From Starkeya sp. ORNL1 (lineage in GTDB: Bacteria > Pseudomonadota > Alphaproteobacteria > Rhizobiales > Xanthobacteraceae), in assembly GCF_012971745.1 (NCBI RefSeq), contig NZ_CP048834.1:682001-746000 (forward strand): 64,000 bases of DNA, given 5' to 3'. Under the pieces are notes generated by a model. It was given only the letters and a program-made list of their open reading frames with translations. It was not told the origin of the DNA and did not search any database. The translations under genes and the position numbers were made by a program. Positions 34,041 through 44,819 of the stretch are shown here, one piece after another. Every line of letters starts with the position of its first letter. Position 1 is the stretch's first letter.

Positions 34041-34967
34041 TCACTCTATAGCAGGTTCATCGGCCGCTGGTGACGGCAAGCGTCGGCGGTTTTTCTCTTT
34101 GCTAAGCTGCCCCAGCAACCAGCCCTTGAAGGCCTGCATGGCCGGGGTCTCGTGCCGCGATTTCAGCGAGGTGAGCCAATAGCTGCCAAGCTCGACTTCG
34201 ATATCGAAGGGGCGCGCCAGCCGGCCGGATTTCTGCTCGGTCTCGAACATGCGGGCCGGCAGCAGCGCGATGCCGACGCCCCGCGCGGCGGCCTCGGCCA
34301 TGGTGACCGAGGAATCGAAGGTGAGCCCGCGCAGGCGCGAGGGCTCCGGCACGCCGGCTGCGACGAACCAGCGCGACCACTCGTCGGCACGATAGGAGCG
34401 CAACAGCATATGCGCGCCGAGGTCGTCGGGCGCCGTCAGCCGCGCGGCGATCTCAGGCGTGCAGAACGGCGTCAGCGGCGCGGCGAACAGCGGCACCGCT
34501 TCAGTGCCGTGCCAGGAGCCGTCGCCATAGCGGATGGCGTAGTCGAGCCCCTCCCCGGCGAGATCCGCGCGGTTATTGTTGGTGAGCAGCCGCAGGTCGA
34601 GATAGGGGTTCGCCTTGCCGAATGCGTCAAGCCGGTCCAGCAGCCAGCCGGTGGCGAAAGTGCCGACCGTGCCGACGGTGACCACCTCGCGGAAATGGCC
34701 GTTCTCGAAGCGATCGAGCGTCGCACGGATGCGGCCGAAGGATTCCGAGAGCACCGGCAGCAGCGCCTGCCCCTCATCCGTCAAGGCGAGGCCGCGCGGC
34801 AGGCGGCGGAACAGCCGCACCCCGAGTATCTCCTCGAGGCTCTTGATCTGGTGGCTGACGGCAGCCTGCGTCACCCGTAGCTCCAGCCCGGCGCGGGTGA
34901 GGCTGAGCTGGCGGGCCGATACCTCGAACGCCCTCAGGGCATTCAACGGGACATGCGTCTTAGCCAT
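34041..34967 (-). CDS. LysR-family regulator, AmpR/GcvA-like, divergent from a beta-lactamase
   Basis: This 308-residue LysR protein has the GcvA/AmpR-type N terminus (VPLNALRAFEVSARQLSLTR, about residues 6-25, and ELRVTQAAVSHQIKSLEE). The effector domain lies at about 95-295. It is encoded divergently from a class A beta-lactamase gene across 103 bp, the AmpR-bla arrangement. AmpR-type proteins sense peptidoglycan fragments and induce beta-lactamase. Direct evidence that this one does so is absent, but position and subfamily support it. Possible target sites are in the gap (34978-34991). Its downstream neighbour trkA is separated by a repeat. Confidence 0.88.
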   Translation of the reverse strand: MAKTHVPLNALRAFEVSARQLSLTRAGLELRVTQAAVSHQIKSLEEILGVRLFRRLPRGLALTDEGQALLPVLSESFGRIRATLDRFENGHFREVVTVGTVGTFATGWLLDRLDAFGKANPYLDLRLLTNNNRADLAGEGLDYAIRYGDGSWHGTEAVPLFAAPLTPFCTPEIAARLTAPDDLGAHMLLRSYRADEWSRWFVAAGVPEPSRLRGLTFDSSVTMAEAAARGVGIALLPARMFETEQKSGRLARPFDIEVELGSYWLTSLKSRHETPAMQAFKGWLLGQLSKEKNRRRLPSPAADEPAIE

Positions 34968-34977
34968 CGCGGAGCCC

Positions 34978-34991
34978 TTAGTTTTTCTAAT
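34978..34991. promoter_or_regulatory. Candidate AmpR/GcvA-type operator between the LysR gene and bla
   Basis: TTAG-TTTTT-CTAA at 34978-34990 is a dyad containing CTAAT (34987-34991), the pentamer recognised by the GcvA group of LysR proteins. It lies 11 bp before the regulator's start codon and 80 bp upstream of the beta-lactamase ATG. The operator role is inferred from family knowledge. Confidence 0.5.
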
Positions 34992-35070
34992 GGGTCGTCC
35001 GATTTATGATCGTTTGTCAAGGTTTGCCGCCTCCGGCAGCTTGCGCACCAGCTTAACGGAGGCTTCTGGA

Positions 35071-35961
35071 ATGATCGACAGACGGGTTTTCACGGCGGGC
35101 TTGCTGCCGCTGATCGCCGGCATCGCGCTGGTCGCCAAGACACGGCCGACCTTCGCAGCGGGCAGCCTCCAGTCGCAGCTCGACGATCAACTCCCAGTGC
35201 TGGAGAAGAAGACCGGCGGGCGGCTCGGCGTCACTATCATCGATACCGCGGACGGCACGCGGGCAGGTTATCGGGCCGACGAGCGTTTCCCGATGTGCAG
35301 CACCTTCAAGGCGCTGGCGGCGGCCGCCGTGCTGGCGCGGGTCGATGCCGGCAAGGAACAGCTCGACCGCATCATCCGCTATGCGAAATCGGATCTCGTG
35401 ACCTATTCGCCGACCACGGAGAAGCATGTCGCGGACGGCATGACCCTCGCCGCGCTCTGCGAAGCCACGATCACGCTGAGCGACAACACGGCCGGCAATC
35501 TGCTGCTCGCCAATATTGGCGGGCCGAAGGGCCTGACCGCCTATGTCCGCACGCTCGGCGACACCATGACCCGGCTCGACCGCAATGAGCCTACCCTCAA
35601 CGAGGCGAAGCCCGGCGATCCGCGCGACACCACGACCCCCGCCGCGATGGCCGCAACGCTCCAGCGGCTCGTGCTTGGCGACTCGCTGTCGCCGGCATCG
35701 CGGCAGCAACTGGCGGACTGGCTGGTCGCCACCAAGACCGGCGACGAGCGGCTGCGCGCCGGGGTTCCGACCGGGTGGCGCGTCGGCGACAAGACCGGCA
35801 CCGGAGCAAACAATACGGCCAACGATATCGGCGTGCTGTGGCCGCCCAACCGCGCGCCCATCGTGGTGACCGCCTATCTCACCGGGGCGCGCGCGGCGAT
35901 GCCGGTCCGCAATGCCGCCATCGCCGAGGTGGGCCGGCTGGCCGCCGGGGTAGTCGGCTGA
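35071..35961 (+). CDS. bla: Class A beta-lactamase
   Basis: This 296-residue periplasmic serine enzyme hydrolyses beta-lactams. All class A elements are visible: CSTFK with S77 and K80 (Ambler S70-K73), SDN (137-139), EPTLN with E173 and N177 (Ambler E166, N170) and KTG (241-243). Cysteine precedes the catalytic serine, but no cysteine follows KTG, so the C69-C238 disulfide of class A carbapenemases is absent. The signal is short and begins MIDRRVFTAGLLPLIAG, whose RRVF suits Tat export. ATG 35071 follows AACGGAGG. The LysR gene upstream is divergent. The stop codon directly abuts the convergent ntrX stop. Confidence 0.95.
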   Translation: MIDRRVFTAGLLPLIAGIALVAKTRPTFAAGSLQSQLDDQLPVLEKKTGGRLGVTIIDTADGTRAGYRADERFPMCSTFKALAAAAVLARVDAGKEQLDRIIRYAKSDLVTYSPTTEKHVADGMTLAALCEATITLSDNTAGNLLLANIGGPKGLTAYVRTLGDTMTRLDRNEPTLNEAKPGDPRDTTTPAAMAATLQRLVLGDSLSPASRQQLADWLVATKTGDERLRAGVPTGWRVGDKTGTGANNTANDIGVLWPPNRAPIVVTAYLTGARAAMPVRNAAIAEVGRLAAGVVG

Positions 35962-35968
35962 TCAGCCG
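35955..35968. repeat. 14-bp perfect palindrome across the bla and ntrX stop codons
   Basis: CGGCTGATCAGCCG is its own reverse complement. It contains the bla stop TGA (35959-35961) and the ntrX stop TGA on the opposite strand (35964-35962). The genes meet with no intervening base. Confidence 0.7.
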
Positions 35969-37329
35969 ATCCCCAACGCCTTCAGCTTGCGATGGAGCGC
36001 CGAACGCTCCATCCCGACGAATTCGGCGGTGCGCGAGATGTTGCCGCCGAAGCGGCTGATCTGGGCGACCAGATATTCCCGCTCGAACACCTCGCGCGCC
36101 TCACGTAGCGGCAGGCCCATCAGGTGCTCGCCACCATTGCCGTTCGGCAGGCTCGGCACCAGCGAGCCGACATCGGGCGGCAGCATGCTCGCCGTCACCG
36201 CGGAGTCGGGGTCGCCAGTGGCGAGGATCAGAAGCCGCTCGATATTGTTGCGGAGCTGGCGGACATTGCCCGGCCAGTCGTGCGATTGCAGCACGGCGAG
36301 CGCGTCCTCGGCTATGCGCCGGCGCGGCAGGCCGGTGCCCTGCGAGATCTGGTCGAGGAAATAGTCGACCAGCTCCGGCACGTCCTCGCGCCGCTCGGCG
36401 AGCGGCGGCACGCGCAACGGCACCACGCCGAGGCGGTGATAGAGATCCTCGCGGAAGCGGCCGTCGGCGATCTCCTTCTCGAGATTGCGCGCGGTGGAGG
36501 AGATGATGCGCACATCCACCGATACCCGCGTCGCGCCGCCGACCCTGAGGAAGTTCTGGTCGACCAGCACCCGCAGGATGCGATTCTGCGTCTCGCGCGG
36601 CATGTCGGCGACTTCGTCGATGAACAGCGTGCCGCCATGGGCCTCTTCCAGCGCGCCGACCTGACGACCCTGCCCTTCGCCGCCCTCGACGCCGAACAGC
36701 TCGGTCTCCATGCGCTCCGGCGTGATCGCCGCGGCATTGATGATGACGAACGGACCGGGGGCGCGCGCCGAGCTCGCATGCAGCATGCGGGCGACCAGTT
36801 CCTTGCCGGAGCCGGATGGGCCGAAGATCATGATGCGGCTATTGGTCGGCGCCACCTTCTCGATGGTCTGCCGCAGCTGGTTCATTACCGTCGAGCGGCC
36901 GATCAGCGACTGCGCCACCGGCGAGCGCTGCTTGAGGTCGCGCACCTCGCGTTTCAGCCGCAGCGTCTCCAGTGCGCGATCGGCGACCAGGAGCAGCCGG
37001 TCGGCGTTGAACGGCTTCTCGATGAAGTCGTAGGCGCCCTGCTTGATAGCGGCGACCGCGGTCTCGATGGTGCCGTGGCCGGAGATCATGACCACCGGCA
37101 CGTCGGGATGGTCGCGCTTGATCACGTCGAGCAATTGGAGCCCGTCGAGCTTGGAGCGCTCCAGCCAGATGTCGAGAAAGATCAGGTTGGGACGGCGCGC
37201 GATGATCGCGTTCAGCGCCTCGTCGCTGTCCTTGGCGGTGCGGGCGCCGTAGCCCTCATCCTCCAGGATGCCAGCGACGAGGCCGCGAATGTCGGCTTCG
37301 TCGTCGACGATGAGAATATCCGTCGCCAT
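35962..37329 (-). CDS. ntrX: Nitrogen regulation response regulator NtrX
   Basis: This 455-residue response regulator is the partner of NtrY, controlling nitrogen, redox and envelope genes. The receiver domain (1-120) starts MATDILIVDDEADIRGLVAG and has the phosphoacceptor in FLDIWLERSK. The AAA+ domain (about 140-370) has Walker A GPSGSGKELVARM. The sigma-54-contact GAFTGA loop is absent: the position reads EGGEGQGRQVGALEEAHGG. This is usual for alphaproteobacterial NtrX. A Fis-type HTH ends the protein (ISRTAEFVGMERSALHRKLK). The start is 13 bp after ntrY, consistent with a ntrYX operon. Confidence 0.95.
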   Translation of the reverse strand: MATDILIVDDEADIRGLVAGILEDEGYGARTAKDSDEALNAIIARRPNLIFLDIWLERSKLDGLQLLDVIKRDHPDVPVVMISGHGTIETAVAAIKQGAYDFIEKPFNADRLLLVADRALETLRLKREVRDLKQRSPVAQSLIGRSTVMNQLRQTIEKVAPTNSRIMIFGPSGSGKELVARMLHASSARAPGPFVIINAAAITPERMETELFGVEGGEGQGRQVGALEEAHGGTLFIDEVADMPRETQNRILRVLVDQNFLRVGGATRVSVDVRIISSTARNLEKEIADGRFREDLYHRLGVVPLRVPPLAERREDVPELVDYFLDQISQGTGLPRRRIAEDALAVLQSHDWPGNVRQLRNNIERLLILATGDPDSAVTASMLPPDVGSLVPSLPNGNGGEHLMGLPLREAREVFEREYLVAQISRFGGNISRTAEFVGMERSALHRKLKALGIG

Positions 37330-37342
37330 TACCGTATCTCCC

Positions 37343-39604
37343 TTAAACCGCGACCGAGCGAATCGGCCTCTCGCCGACCGCGGTGTTCACTCCGGAAGGC
37401 CCGCCATCGAGGGAGAAGCGCAGCCGTATCATTGCGCCCTTCCCGCTCGGGGCATCGAGCAGCTCGATCCCCCCGCCGTGCTCTTCCATGATCTTGCCGA
37501 CGATGGCGAGGCCGAGCCCGGTGCCCTTCTCGCGCGTCGTCACATAAGGCTCCAGCAGCCGCGCCCGGTTCTCGGTGGGCAGGCCCTTGCCGTTGTCGAT
37601 GACATCGACGATCGCCATGCCATGCTCGGTCTTGAGCTTGACCTCGATGCGCGGCGGCTCGGTCCGTTCCTCGGGGGGAATGGCCGTAATCGCCTCGGTG
37701 GCGTTCTTCACGATGTTGGTCAGCGCCTGCGAGATGAGGCGCCGGTCGAACTTGGCTTCGACCGGCGCGTTCGGCACCTCGCAGTCGATGGTGATGTCGG
37801 GATTGCCGACCCGCATCAGGAACACCGCCTGGCGCACCGTCTCGGCGACGTCGAGCGCTTCCACCACGGGCTTGGGCATGCGGGCGAAGGAGGAGAACTC
37901 ATCCACCATGCGCCCGATGTCGCCGACCTGGCGGATGATGGTGTCGGTGCACTGGTCGAACACCTCGCGGTCCTCGCCGATCACCTTGCCGTAGCGCCGG
38001 CGCAGGCGCTCGGCGGAAAGCTGGATCGGGGTCAGCGGGTTCTTGATCTCGTGGGCGATGCGGCGCGCCACGTCGGCCCAGGCGGACGTGCGCTGCGCCG
38101 AGACCAGTTCGGTGATGTCGTCGAGCGTCACCACCCAGCCATGGTCGCCCTCGCGCGACTGCTCGGTGGTGAAGCGCACCGCCAGCACCCGCTCTCGCCC
38201 GTCGCGGGCGAGCGTGGTGTTGGCCTGCACCGTCTTCTGCCCGGCCTGCATGGCCTCCGCGATGAGGCCGGAAATCTCCGGGATCACCACCGCGAGCTGT
38301 TCGCCCAGCACATCCGCCTCGGTCACGCCGAGCAGCTTCTCGGCCGGGCGGTTGATGATGGAGATACGTCCTTCGGCATCGATGCCGATGACACCGGCGC
38401 CGACGCCGGACAGCACCGCCTCGGTGAAGCGGCGACGCGTATCGATCTGGTCGCGCGCCTGCACCAGGTCGTTGCGCTGGGTGCGCAGCTCATGCGTCAT
38501 CTTGTTGAAGGTTTCGGCGAGGCTCGACAGGTCGCCTTCCGACCGGCGCACCGGCACCTCGACGAAGAGATTTCCGGCGGCGACGAGATCGGCGGCGCCG
38601 ATGAGACGACGAATCGGTGCGACCAGGCGATTGGCGAAATTTATGCCGAGCCAGACCGCGGAGAGCAGCACGGTGAGCGAGATCACCGCATAGAGCAGTG
38701 CAAACGCCACCTGCACGCCGACGCGGCGCTCCTCCAGGCTGCGATAATCCGCAACTGCGGCTCGCGTCTCGTTGAGGTACTGGATGACGCGGGGATCGAC
38801 CGGGCGCGCGACATAGAGGAAGAGGTCGCCGAAATCCTTGAGCGGGATCACCGCGCCGACGAAATCGGCGTCGTTCGGCAGATAGATCAGCGGCTGGTCT
38901 TCGGTCGCATCCTTGATGGCGAGGTTCGACGGCACCGGGAATTCGCGCCCGACACGGATGGTGGCGCGGTCGACCACGGTAAGGTCACGCTGGATCACCA
39001 TCGCGGCGGGCAAGCCGCGCACCGCCGCCTGGGCGGTCATGGCCTGCCGGAAACGGCTGCGGTCCTGGTCCCAGAGCGGGCGGATGCGTTGCAGGTCGCG
39101 CGCCATGCCCATGACGTCGCCGCGAATCGAATAGGCATGCTCGCGCACATAGGTCTGCGCTACCGACACTGCATTATCGACGATGGCGCGCGTGCGCACC
39201 GAGAACCAGCGGTCGAGGCCGCGATCGAGCGTGACGCTCGCCAGCAGCGCGACCAGGATGGCCGGGACCACGGCAACGACGCCGAACAACGCCACCACCC
39301 GCACATGCAGGCGGGCGGCCGCCCTGCCCCGCCGCCGCGCCTTGACGATGCGCCAGACCTCGCGGCCGATGATGCTGATGAGCACCAGCGACATTGCGCC
39401 GTTGAGGCACAGCACGGTGATGACGACTTCCTGCGACGGCACCAGCGGGGTGATGCCGATCAGCACGATGAAGCTCACCAGAGCGGTGATGAGTGCCACC
39501 AGCACCGCGAGCGGCGCCAGGCCCCACAGGCTAAAGCGGAACCCCGCCCCGCCGAAATCCGGAGCGTCGCGTGTATCGAGTTCCGGCGTCTTCGTGTCGG
39601 TCAT
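37343..39604 (-). CDS. ntrY: Nitrogen regulation sensor histidine kinase NtrY
   Basis: This 753-residue membrane kinase phosphorylates NtrX. The N terminus has at least three hydrophobic helices (about 25-120), then a periplasmic region (about 130-300) and another helix, followed by HAMP (RRLIGAADLVAAGNLFVEVP), a PAS domain (about 395-500), a DHp helix with [19 protein letters not shown] and a C-terminal HATPase with N box KNATEAITA and G boxes DNGKGLPT and GTGLGLAIVGKI. All catalytic motifs are intact. Its start is preceded by a 192-bp gap that separates it from ntrC, where its own promoter is expected. Confidence 0.95.
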   Translation of the reverse strand: MTDTKTPELDTRDAPDFGGAGFRFSLWGLAPLAVLVALITALVSFIVLIGITPLVPSQEVVITVLCLNGAMSLVLISIIGREVWRIVKARRRGRAAARLHVRVVALFGVVAVVPAILVALLASVTLDRGLDRWFSVRTRAIVDNAVSVAQTYVREHAYSIRGDVMGMARDLQRIRPLWDQDRSRFRQAMTAQAAVRGLPAAMVIQRDLTVVDRATIRVGREFPVPSNLAIKDATEDQPLIYLPNDADFVGAVIPLKDFGDLFLYVARPVDPRVIQYLNETRAAVADYRSLEERRVGVQVAFALLYAVISLTVLLSAVWLGINFANRLVAPIRRLIGAADLVAAGNLFVEVPVRRSEGDLSSLAETFNKMTHELRTQRNDLVQARDQIDTRRRFTEAVLSGVGAGVIGIDAEGRISIINRPAEKLLGVTEADVLGEQLAVVIPEISGLIAEAMQAGQKTVQANTTLARDGRERVLAVRFTTEQSREGDHGWVVTLDDITELVSAQRTSAWADVARRIAHEIKNPLTPIQLSAERLRRRYGKVIGEDREVFDQCTDTIIRQVGDIGRMVDEFSSFARMPKPVVEALDVAETVRQAVFLMRVGNPDITIDCEVPNAPVEAKFDRRLISQALTNIVKNATEAITAIPPEERTEPPRIEVKLKTEHGMAIVDVIDNGKGLPTENRARLLEPYVTTREKGTGLGLAIVGKIMEEHGGGIELLDAPSGKGAMIRLRFSLDGGPSGVNTAVGERPIRSVAV

Positions 39605-39796
39605 TCACCACCATCAGCCGCCCGGGACTCGCACCATCCCGCGGGACATGATGCACTGGGACGACACTGGTGCAAAAATGTGACATTGTCGCCCCCCACC
39701 GGAATTATTCCGTGGAAGGCCACGATTTCCGTCACATAAACCCAAAGACGGCATGCAGCCCGTCCCGGCGTGACGCCCCTGCGGCGACGACCGGCT

Positions 39797-41239
<1,443 letters not shown>

Positions 41240-41247
41240 GGCGGCTC

Positions 41248-42375
41248 TCAACTCTCGGCGGCGGCAAGGCCGCGATACATGGGCATGAGGACTCGGAAGG
41301 TAGTCCGGCGGGGCTGGCTGTCGCACTCGATGATGCCGCCATGGTCGCCGACGATCTTGGCGACCAATGCTAGGCCGAGGCCGGTGCCGGTCGGCTTGGT
41401 GGTCACGAACGGGTCGAACAGATGCGGCATCAGGTCTTCCGGCACGCCGGGGCCGTTGTCGCGCACGCAGAATTCCAGCGGCAGGCTGACCCGCGTCGTG
41501 GTGCCGGGCACGGTGAGCCGCACGCCGGGACGGAAGGCGGTGGTCAGCAGGATCTCGCCATCCGAAGTATCTCCAATGGCTTCGGCGGCGTTCTTCACCA
41601 AATTCAGGAATACCTGGACCAATTGGTCGCGATTCGCCAGCACCGGCGGCAGCGAGGGGTCGTACTCCTCGACGAAGCGGACGTGCCGGGCGAAGCCTGA
41701 GGAGGCCAGCGTGCGCACATGCTCGAGCACGGCGTGGATATTGACCGGCTCGCGCTCGATCGGGCGCTCGTCGGAGAACACCTCCATGCGATCGACCAGC
41801 TTCACGATGCGGTCGGCCTCGTCGGTGATGAGCCGGGTCAGCGAGCGGTCGTCGTCGCTGGCGTTCAGCTCCAGCAGCTGCGCCGCGCCACGAATGCCGG
41901 ACAGCGGGTTCTTGATCTCGTGCGCAAGCATGGAGGCGAGCGCGGTGACCGAGCGCGCCGCGCCGCGATGAGTGAGCTGACGGTCCATCTTGTCGGCGAT
42001 GGTGCGCTCCTGGAGCATCACCACCACATGGCCGGGATATTCGGAGAGCGGCGCGACATGGATGTCGACGATGCGCTCGCCGCCATTGCGCGGCGTGCCG
42101 AGATCGACGCGATATTCATTCACCGCAGCGCCGCGCCCGCGCACCTGCTCGATCAGTGACAGCAGCGGGCTGCCGAACGGCACGAATTCGTGCAGCCGAT
42201 GCCGCGCCAGCACGGCGAGGCTGCCTTCGAAGAAGCCCTCGGCGGCAACATTGGCATCGACGATGCGGTCGTCGGCATTCACCGTCACCACCGGGTGCGG
42301 CAGGGCATTCATGGCGGCGTCGGACATCACTGTGCCGGCCGCCTGGGCGAGACGTCCCGTTGGCTGAGACTTCAT
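41248..42375 (-). CDS. ntrB: Nitrogen regulation sensor kinase NtrB
   Basis: This 375-residue soluble kinase phosphorylates NtrC when PII is uridylylated. A PAS domain (about 25-130, [20 protein letters not shown]), a DHp helix with [20 protein letters not shown] and an ATPase domain with N box KNAAEAIGD and G boxes [10 protein letters not shown] and [12 protein letters not shown] are present. ATG 42375 overlaps the dusB stop in an ATGA, with GGAGAG upstream, so translational coupling with dusB is likely. The dusB-ntrBC operon is standard. Confidence 0.95.
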   Translation of the reverse strand: MKSQPTGRLAQAAGTVMSDAAMNALPHPVVTVNADDRIVDANVAAEGFFEGSLAVLARHRLHEFVPFGSPLLSLIEQVRGRGAAVNEYRVDLGTPRNGGERIVDIHVAPLSEYPGHVVVMLQERTIADKMDRQLTHRGAARSVTALASMLAHEIKNPLSGIRGAAQLLELNASDDDRSLTRLITDEADRIVKLVDRMEVFSDERPIEREPVNIHAVLEHVRTLASSGFARHVRFVEEYDPSLPPVLANRDQLVQVFLNLVKNAAEAIGDTSDGEILLTTAFRPGVRLTVPGTTTRVSLPLEFCVRDNGPGVPEDLMPHLFDPFVTTKPTGTGLGLALVAKIVGDHGGIIECDSQPRRTTFRVLMPMYRGLAAAES

Positions 42376-43373
42376 GCCGCGGCTCTCCAATTCAGGTCGT
42401 CGAAGGCGGCGCGGATGCCCGCCTCTACGTGTCGTGGCTGGTCCAGCCGCAACAGGGCGGCGCGCCAGTGCTTGACGAATTCGGCGTCGCGGCCGGCGCT
42501 CGCGGCGGCGGCTTCCAACGCCCAGCCGATGTGCTTGCGCGCGGTGCGGCAGCCGAGTTCGCGGCCATAATGGCCGAGCCAGCCCTCATAGAGCTCCAGC
42601 AGCACGTCGCGCTGTTCTTCCATGGCGGGGTCGGCGAAGGCGCGGCCGGTGCCGAGCAGCGCGGCGACCTGCCCAGGGAACCATGGCCGGCCCTGCGCAC
42701 CACGGCCGATCATCACGCCGTCGGCGCCGGAGGCATCGAGCATGGCGCGCGCGTCGGCGAAGGTGGTGAGATCGCCATTCGCCATCACCGGAATGCCAAC
42801 CGCATGTTTCACCTGGCCAATCGCGCTCCAGTCGGCGCAGCCGGTATAGAATTGGCAGCGGGTGCGGCCATGGATTGTGATGAGCCTGACCCCGATCGCC
42901 TCGGCGCGGCGGGCAAGCTCGGGCGCTACCAGGGCCGCGTCATCCCAGCCGAGCCGGGTCTTCAGCGTCACCGGCAGGCTGGTGGCGCCGACCACCGATT
43001 CGATGATCTCGGTCGCCAGATCGAGATCGCGCAGCAGCGCCGAACCGGCAAGGCCGGTGGTCACGCGCTTGGCCGGGCAGCCCATATTGATGTCGATCAG
43101 CGCCGCCCCTGCCCCTTCGGCGATGCGGGCGGCCTCGGCCATCAGCTGCGGGCGATTGCCGGCGAGCTGCACCGCATGGATGGCGAGCCCGCTGCCTTCG
43201 GTGCGCAGCACGGTCTCGGCATGTCCCATGGCGAGTGCGTCGGACGCGACCATCTCCGACACCACGAGGCCGGCGCCGTAGCGCAGCGCCATGCGCCGGA
43301 ACGGGGCATCGGTGATCCCGGCCATGGGCGCGAGGAACACCGCATTCGGAATCGCGAGCGAACCGATCTTCAT
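42372..43373 (-). CDS. dusB: tRNA-dihydrouridine synthase DusB (NifR3)
   Basis: This 333-residue FMN enzyme reduces uridines in the tRNA D-loop. The TIM-barrel start [20 protein letters not shown], the [20 protein letters not shown] catalytic cysteine region (C in GCP), an [15 protein letters not shown] loop and [16 protein letters not shown] phosphate site are present. ATG 43373 fits the family. A TTG ten codons upstream is less likely. It heads the dusB-ntrB-ntrC operon, where the gene was first called nifR3. Confidence 0.95.
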   Translation of the reverse strand: MKIGSLAIPNAVFLAPMAGITDAPFRRMALRYGAGLVVSEMVASDALAMGHAETVLRTEGSGLAIHAVQLAGNRPQLMAEAARIAEGAGAALIDINMGCPAKRVTTGLAGSALLRDLDLATEIIESVVGATSLPVTLKTRLGWDDAALVAPELARRAEAIGVRLITIHGRTRCQFYTGCADWSAIGQVKHAVGIPVMANGDLTTFADARAMLDASGADGVMIGRGAQGRPWFPGQVAALLGTGRAFADPAMEEQRDVLLELYEGWLGHYGRELGCRTARKHIGWALEAAAASAGRDAEFVKHWRAALLRLDQPRHVEAGIRAAFDDLNWRAAA

Positions 43374-43499
43374 GCGGGAATTGTCGGAAGCGGCAGGGAT
43401 CAAGCGCTAATCACACGATGCACAACAAATGGGCCAGAGCCCGGATGCCTACATAATAGCCAGCATCCTCGCGGCAGCAAGCCTCCTGATGAGGCAAAG

Positions 43500-43529
43500 G
43501 CAAAAGTTGCATACCAGACCCGCTTTTGC
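43500..43529. repeat. Inverted repeat in the dusB-ispDF intergenic region
   Basis: GCAAAAG (43500-43506) pairs with CTTTTGC (43523-43529), a 7-bp stem with a 16-base loop. It lies just before the tandem repeats at 43548-43607 in the divergent space between dusB and ispDF. Function is unknown. It may be related in sequence to the stem at 33967-33990, which also begins with GCAAAAG. Confidence 0.45.
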
Positions 43530-43547
43530 GCTAAACCGACGCGCACG

Positions 43548-43607
43548 GCAAGCACCCGCTGATGCGGGCAAGCGCTTGCTGATGCAGGCAAGCACTTGCC
43601 TATGCAG
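43548..43607. repeat. Three tandem 20-bp near-palindromic repeats before ispDF
   Basis: Units at 43548-43567, 43568-43587 and 43588-43607 are each exactly 20 bp. Each starts GCAAGC and ends with TGATGC or TATGC plus two bases. Unit 2 contains the 12-bp perfect palindrome GCAAGCGCTTGC. Unit 3 has the same with one mismatch, and unit 1 is more diverged. They end 29 bp before the ispDF ATG, where a repressor or activator could bind cooperatively. No frame is open across them in a gene-like way. Confidence 0.7.
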
Positions 43608-43636
43608 GAACGAACAGCGCTTTGAGGCAGCAAGGC

Positions 43637-44803
43637 ATGCGGACGGACGTGATCGTAGTGGCGGCGGGGCGCGGGCAGCGGGCTGGCGAAGGCCCGCCCA
43701 AGCAATTCCGTACCATTGGCGGCGAGATGGTGCTGCGCCGCACGCTGGCGCGCTTTGCCGGCAATCCCGCCATCCGCTATGTGCTGCCGGTCATCCACGC
43801 CGACGATGCTGTCCCCTGCGCCACGGCAATGGCCGGAATCGCGCGAATCGCCGCGCCGGTGACCGGCGGAGCAACGCGGCAGGCCTCGGTTCGTGCCGGG
43901 CTGGAGGCCCTTGCCGCCGATCCGCCGGATCTGGTGCTGATCCATGACGCCGCCCGGCCCTTCGCCTCGGACGAACTCATCGCCCGCGCCGTCGCGGCGG
44001 CAGCCGAACACGGCGCAGCAGTGCCGGCGCTGGCGCTGACCGACACGGTGAAGATCGTCGATCGCGACGGTTTCTCCGCGTCGGGCCCGGATCGTGCACA
44101 ACTCCGCACGGTACAGACGCCACAATCCTTTCGCTATGATCTCATTCTCGAGGCCCATCGCGCCGCAGCCGGCATCGACCATCTCACCGACGACGCGGCG
44201 GTGGCGGAGGCTGCGGGGCACAGGGTCGCGACCTTTCCGGGCGAGGTGTCGAACGTGAAGCTGACGACCGCAGAGGATTTCGTGCGCGCCGAGCGCGAGG
44301 CGGCTCTCGCCCTCGCCGATATCCGCACCGCGACCGGCTTCGATGTCCACGCCTTCGGCGAGGGCGACCATGTCATGCTGGGCGGCATCGCCATTCCGCA
44401 TGGCTTTGGACTGTCGGGACATTCCGATGCCGACGTGGTGCTCCATGCGCTCACCGATGCGCTGCTCGGCACCATTGGCGCCGCCGATATCGGCCATCAT
44501 TTCCCGCCCTCCGATCCGGAATGGAAGGGCGCTTCCTCGGACCGGTTCCTGGCCCATGCGGCGTCGCTGGTGCGGGCTGCGGGCGGGCGCATCGCCCATC
44601 TCGACGCCACGGTCATCTGCGAGGCGCCGAAGGTCGGGCCCCATCGCGAGGCGATGCGTACGAAGATCGCGGAGATCGCCGAAATCCCCCTCGCCCGCGT
44701 CAGCGTCAAGGCGACAACAAGCGAACGGCTGGGCTTTACCGGCCGCCGCGAGGGCATCGCCGCACTGGCGAGCGCGACCGTCAGACTGCCGTGGACCGAT
44801 TAG
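43637..44803 (+). CDS. ispDF: Bifunctional IspD/IspF isoprenoid biosynthesis enzyme
   Basis: This 388-residue fusion catalyses two non-consecutive steps of the MEP pathway: CDP-ME synthesis from MEP plus CTP (IspD), and MEcPP formation (IspF). The IspD half (about 1-225) has the nucleotide loop [18 protein letters not shown] and LIHDAARPF. The IspF half (about 230-388) has [17 protein letters not shown], with D and H zinc ligands, then [18 protein letters not shown]. The fusion is typical of Alphaproteobacteria. ATG 43637 is chosen with GAGG 9 bp upstream. cinA follows after 16 bp. Confidence 0.96.
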   Translation: MRTDVIVVAAGRGQRAGEGPPKQFRTIGGEMVLRRTLARFAGNPAIRYVLPVIHADDAVPCATAMAGIARIAAPVTGGATRQASVRAGLEALAADPPDLVLIHDAARPFASDELIARAVAAAAEHGAAVPALALTDTVKIVDRDGFSASGPDRAQLRTVQTPQSFRYDLILEAHRAAAGIDHLTDDAAVAEAAGHRVATFPGEVSNVKLTTAEDFVRAEREAALALADIRTATGFDVHAFGEGDHVMLGGIAIPHGFGLSGHSDADVVLHALTDALLGTIGAADIGHHFPPSDPEWKGASSDRFLAHAASLVRAAGGRIAHLDATVICEAPKVGPHREAMRTKIAEIAEIPLARVSVKATTSERLGFTGRREGIAALASATVRLPWTD

Positions 44804-44819
44804 AACCGAGGCGACTGGT

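Noticed and set aside
39652..39674. Possible NtrC binding site (TGCACT ... GGTGCA) upstream of ntrY
   Set aside because: Half sites match TGCAC/GGTGCA, but they are separated by 11 bp instead of about 5, so a standard NtrC dimer would not fit. Kept only as a note.
43548..43607. CRISPR array
   Set aside because: The repeats are contiguous 20-bp tandem units without spacers, and no cas genes are in the window.
43611..43645. GGAAC before ispDF resembling an EcfG promoter
   Set aside because: No CGTT occurs 16-17 bp downstream. GGAAC is part of the end of the tandem-repeat region.
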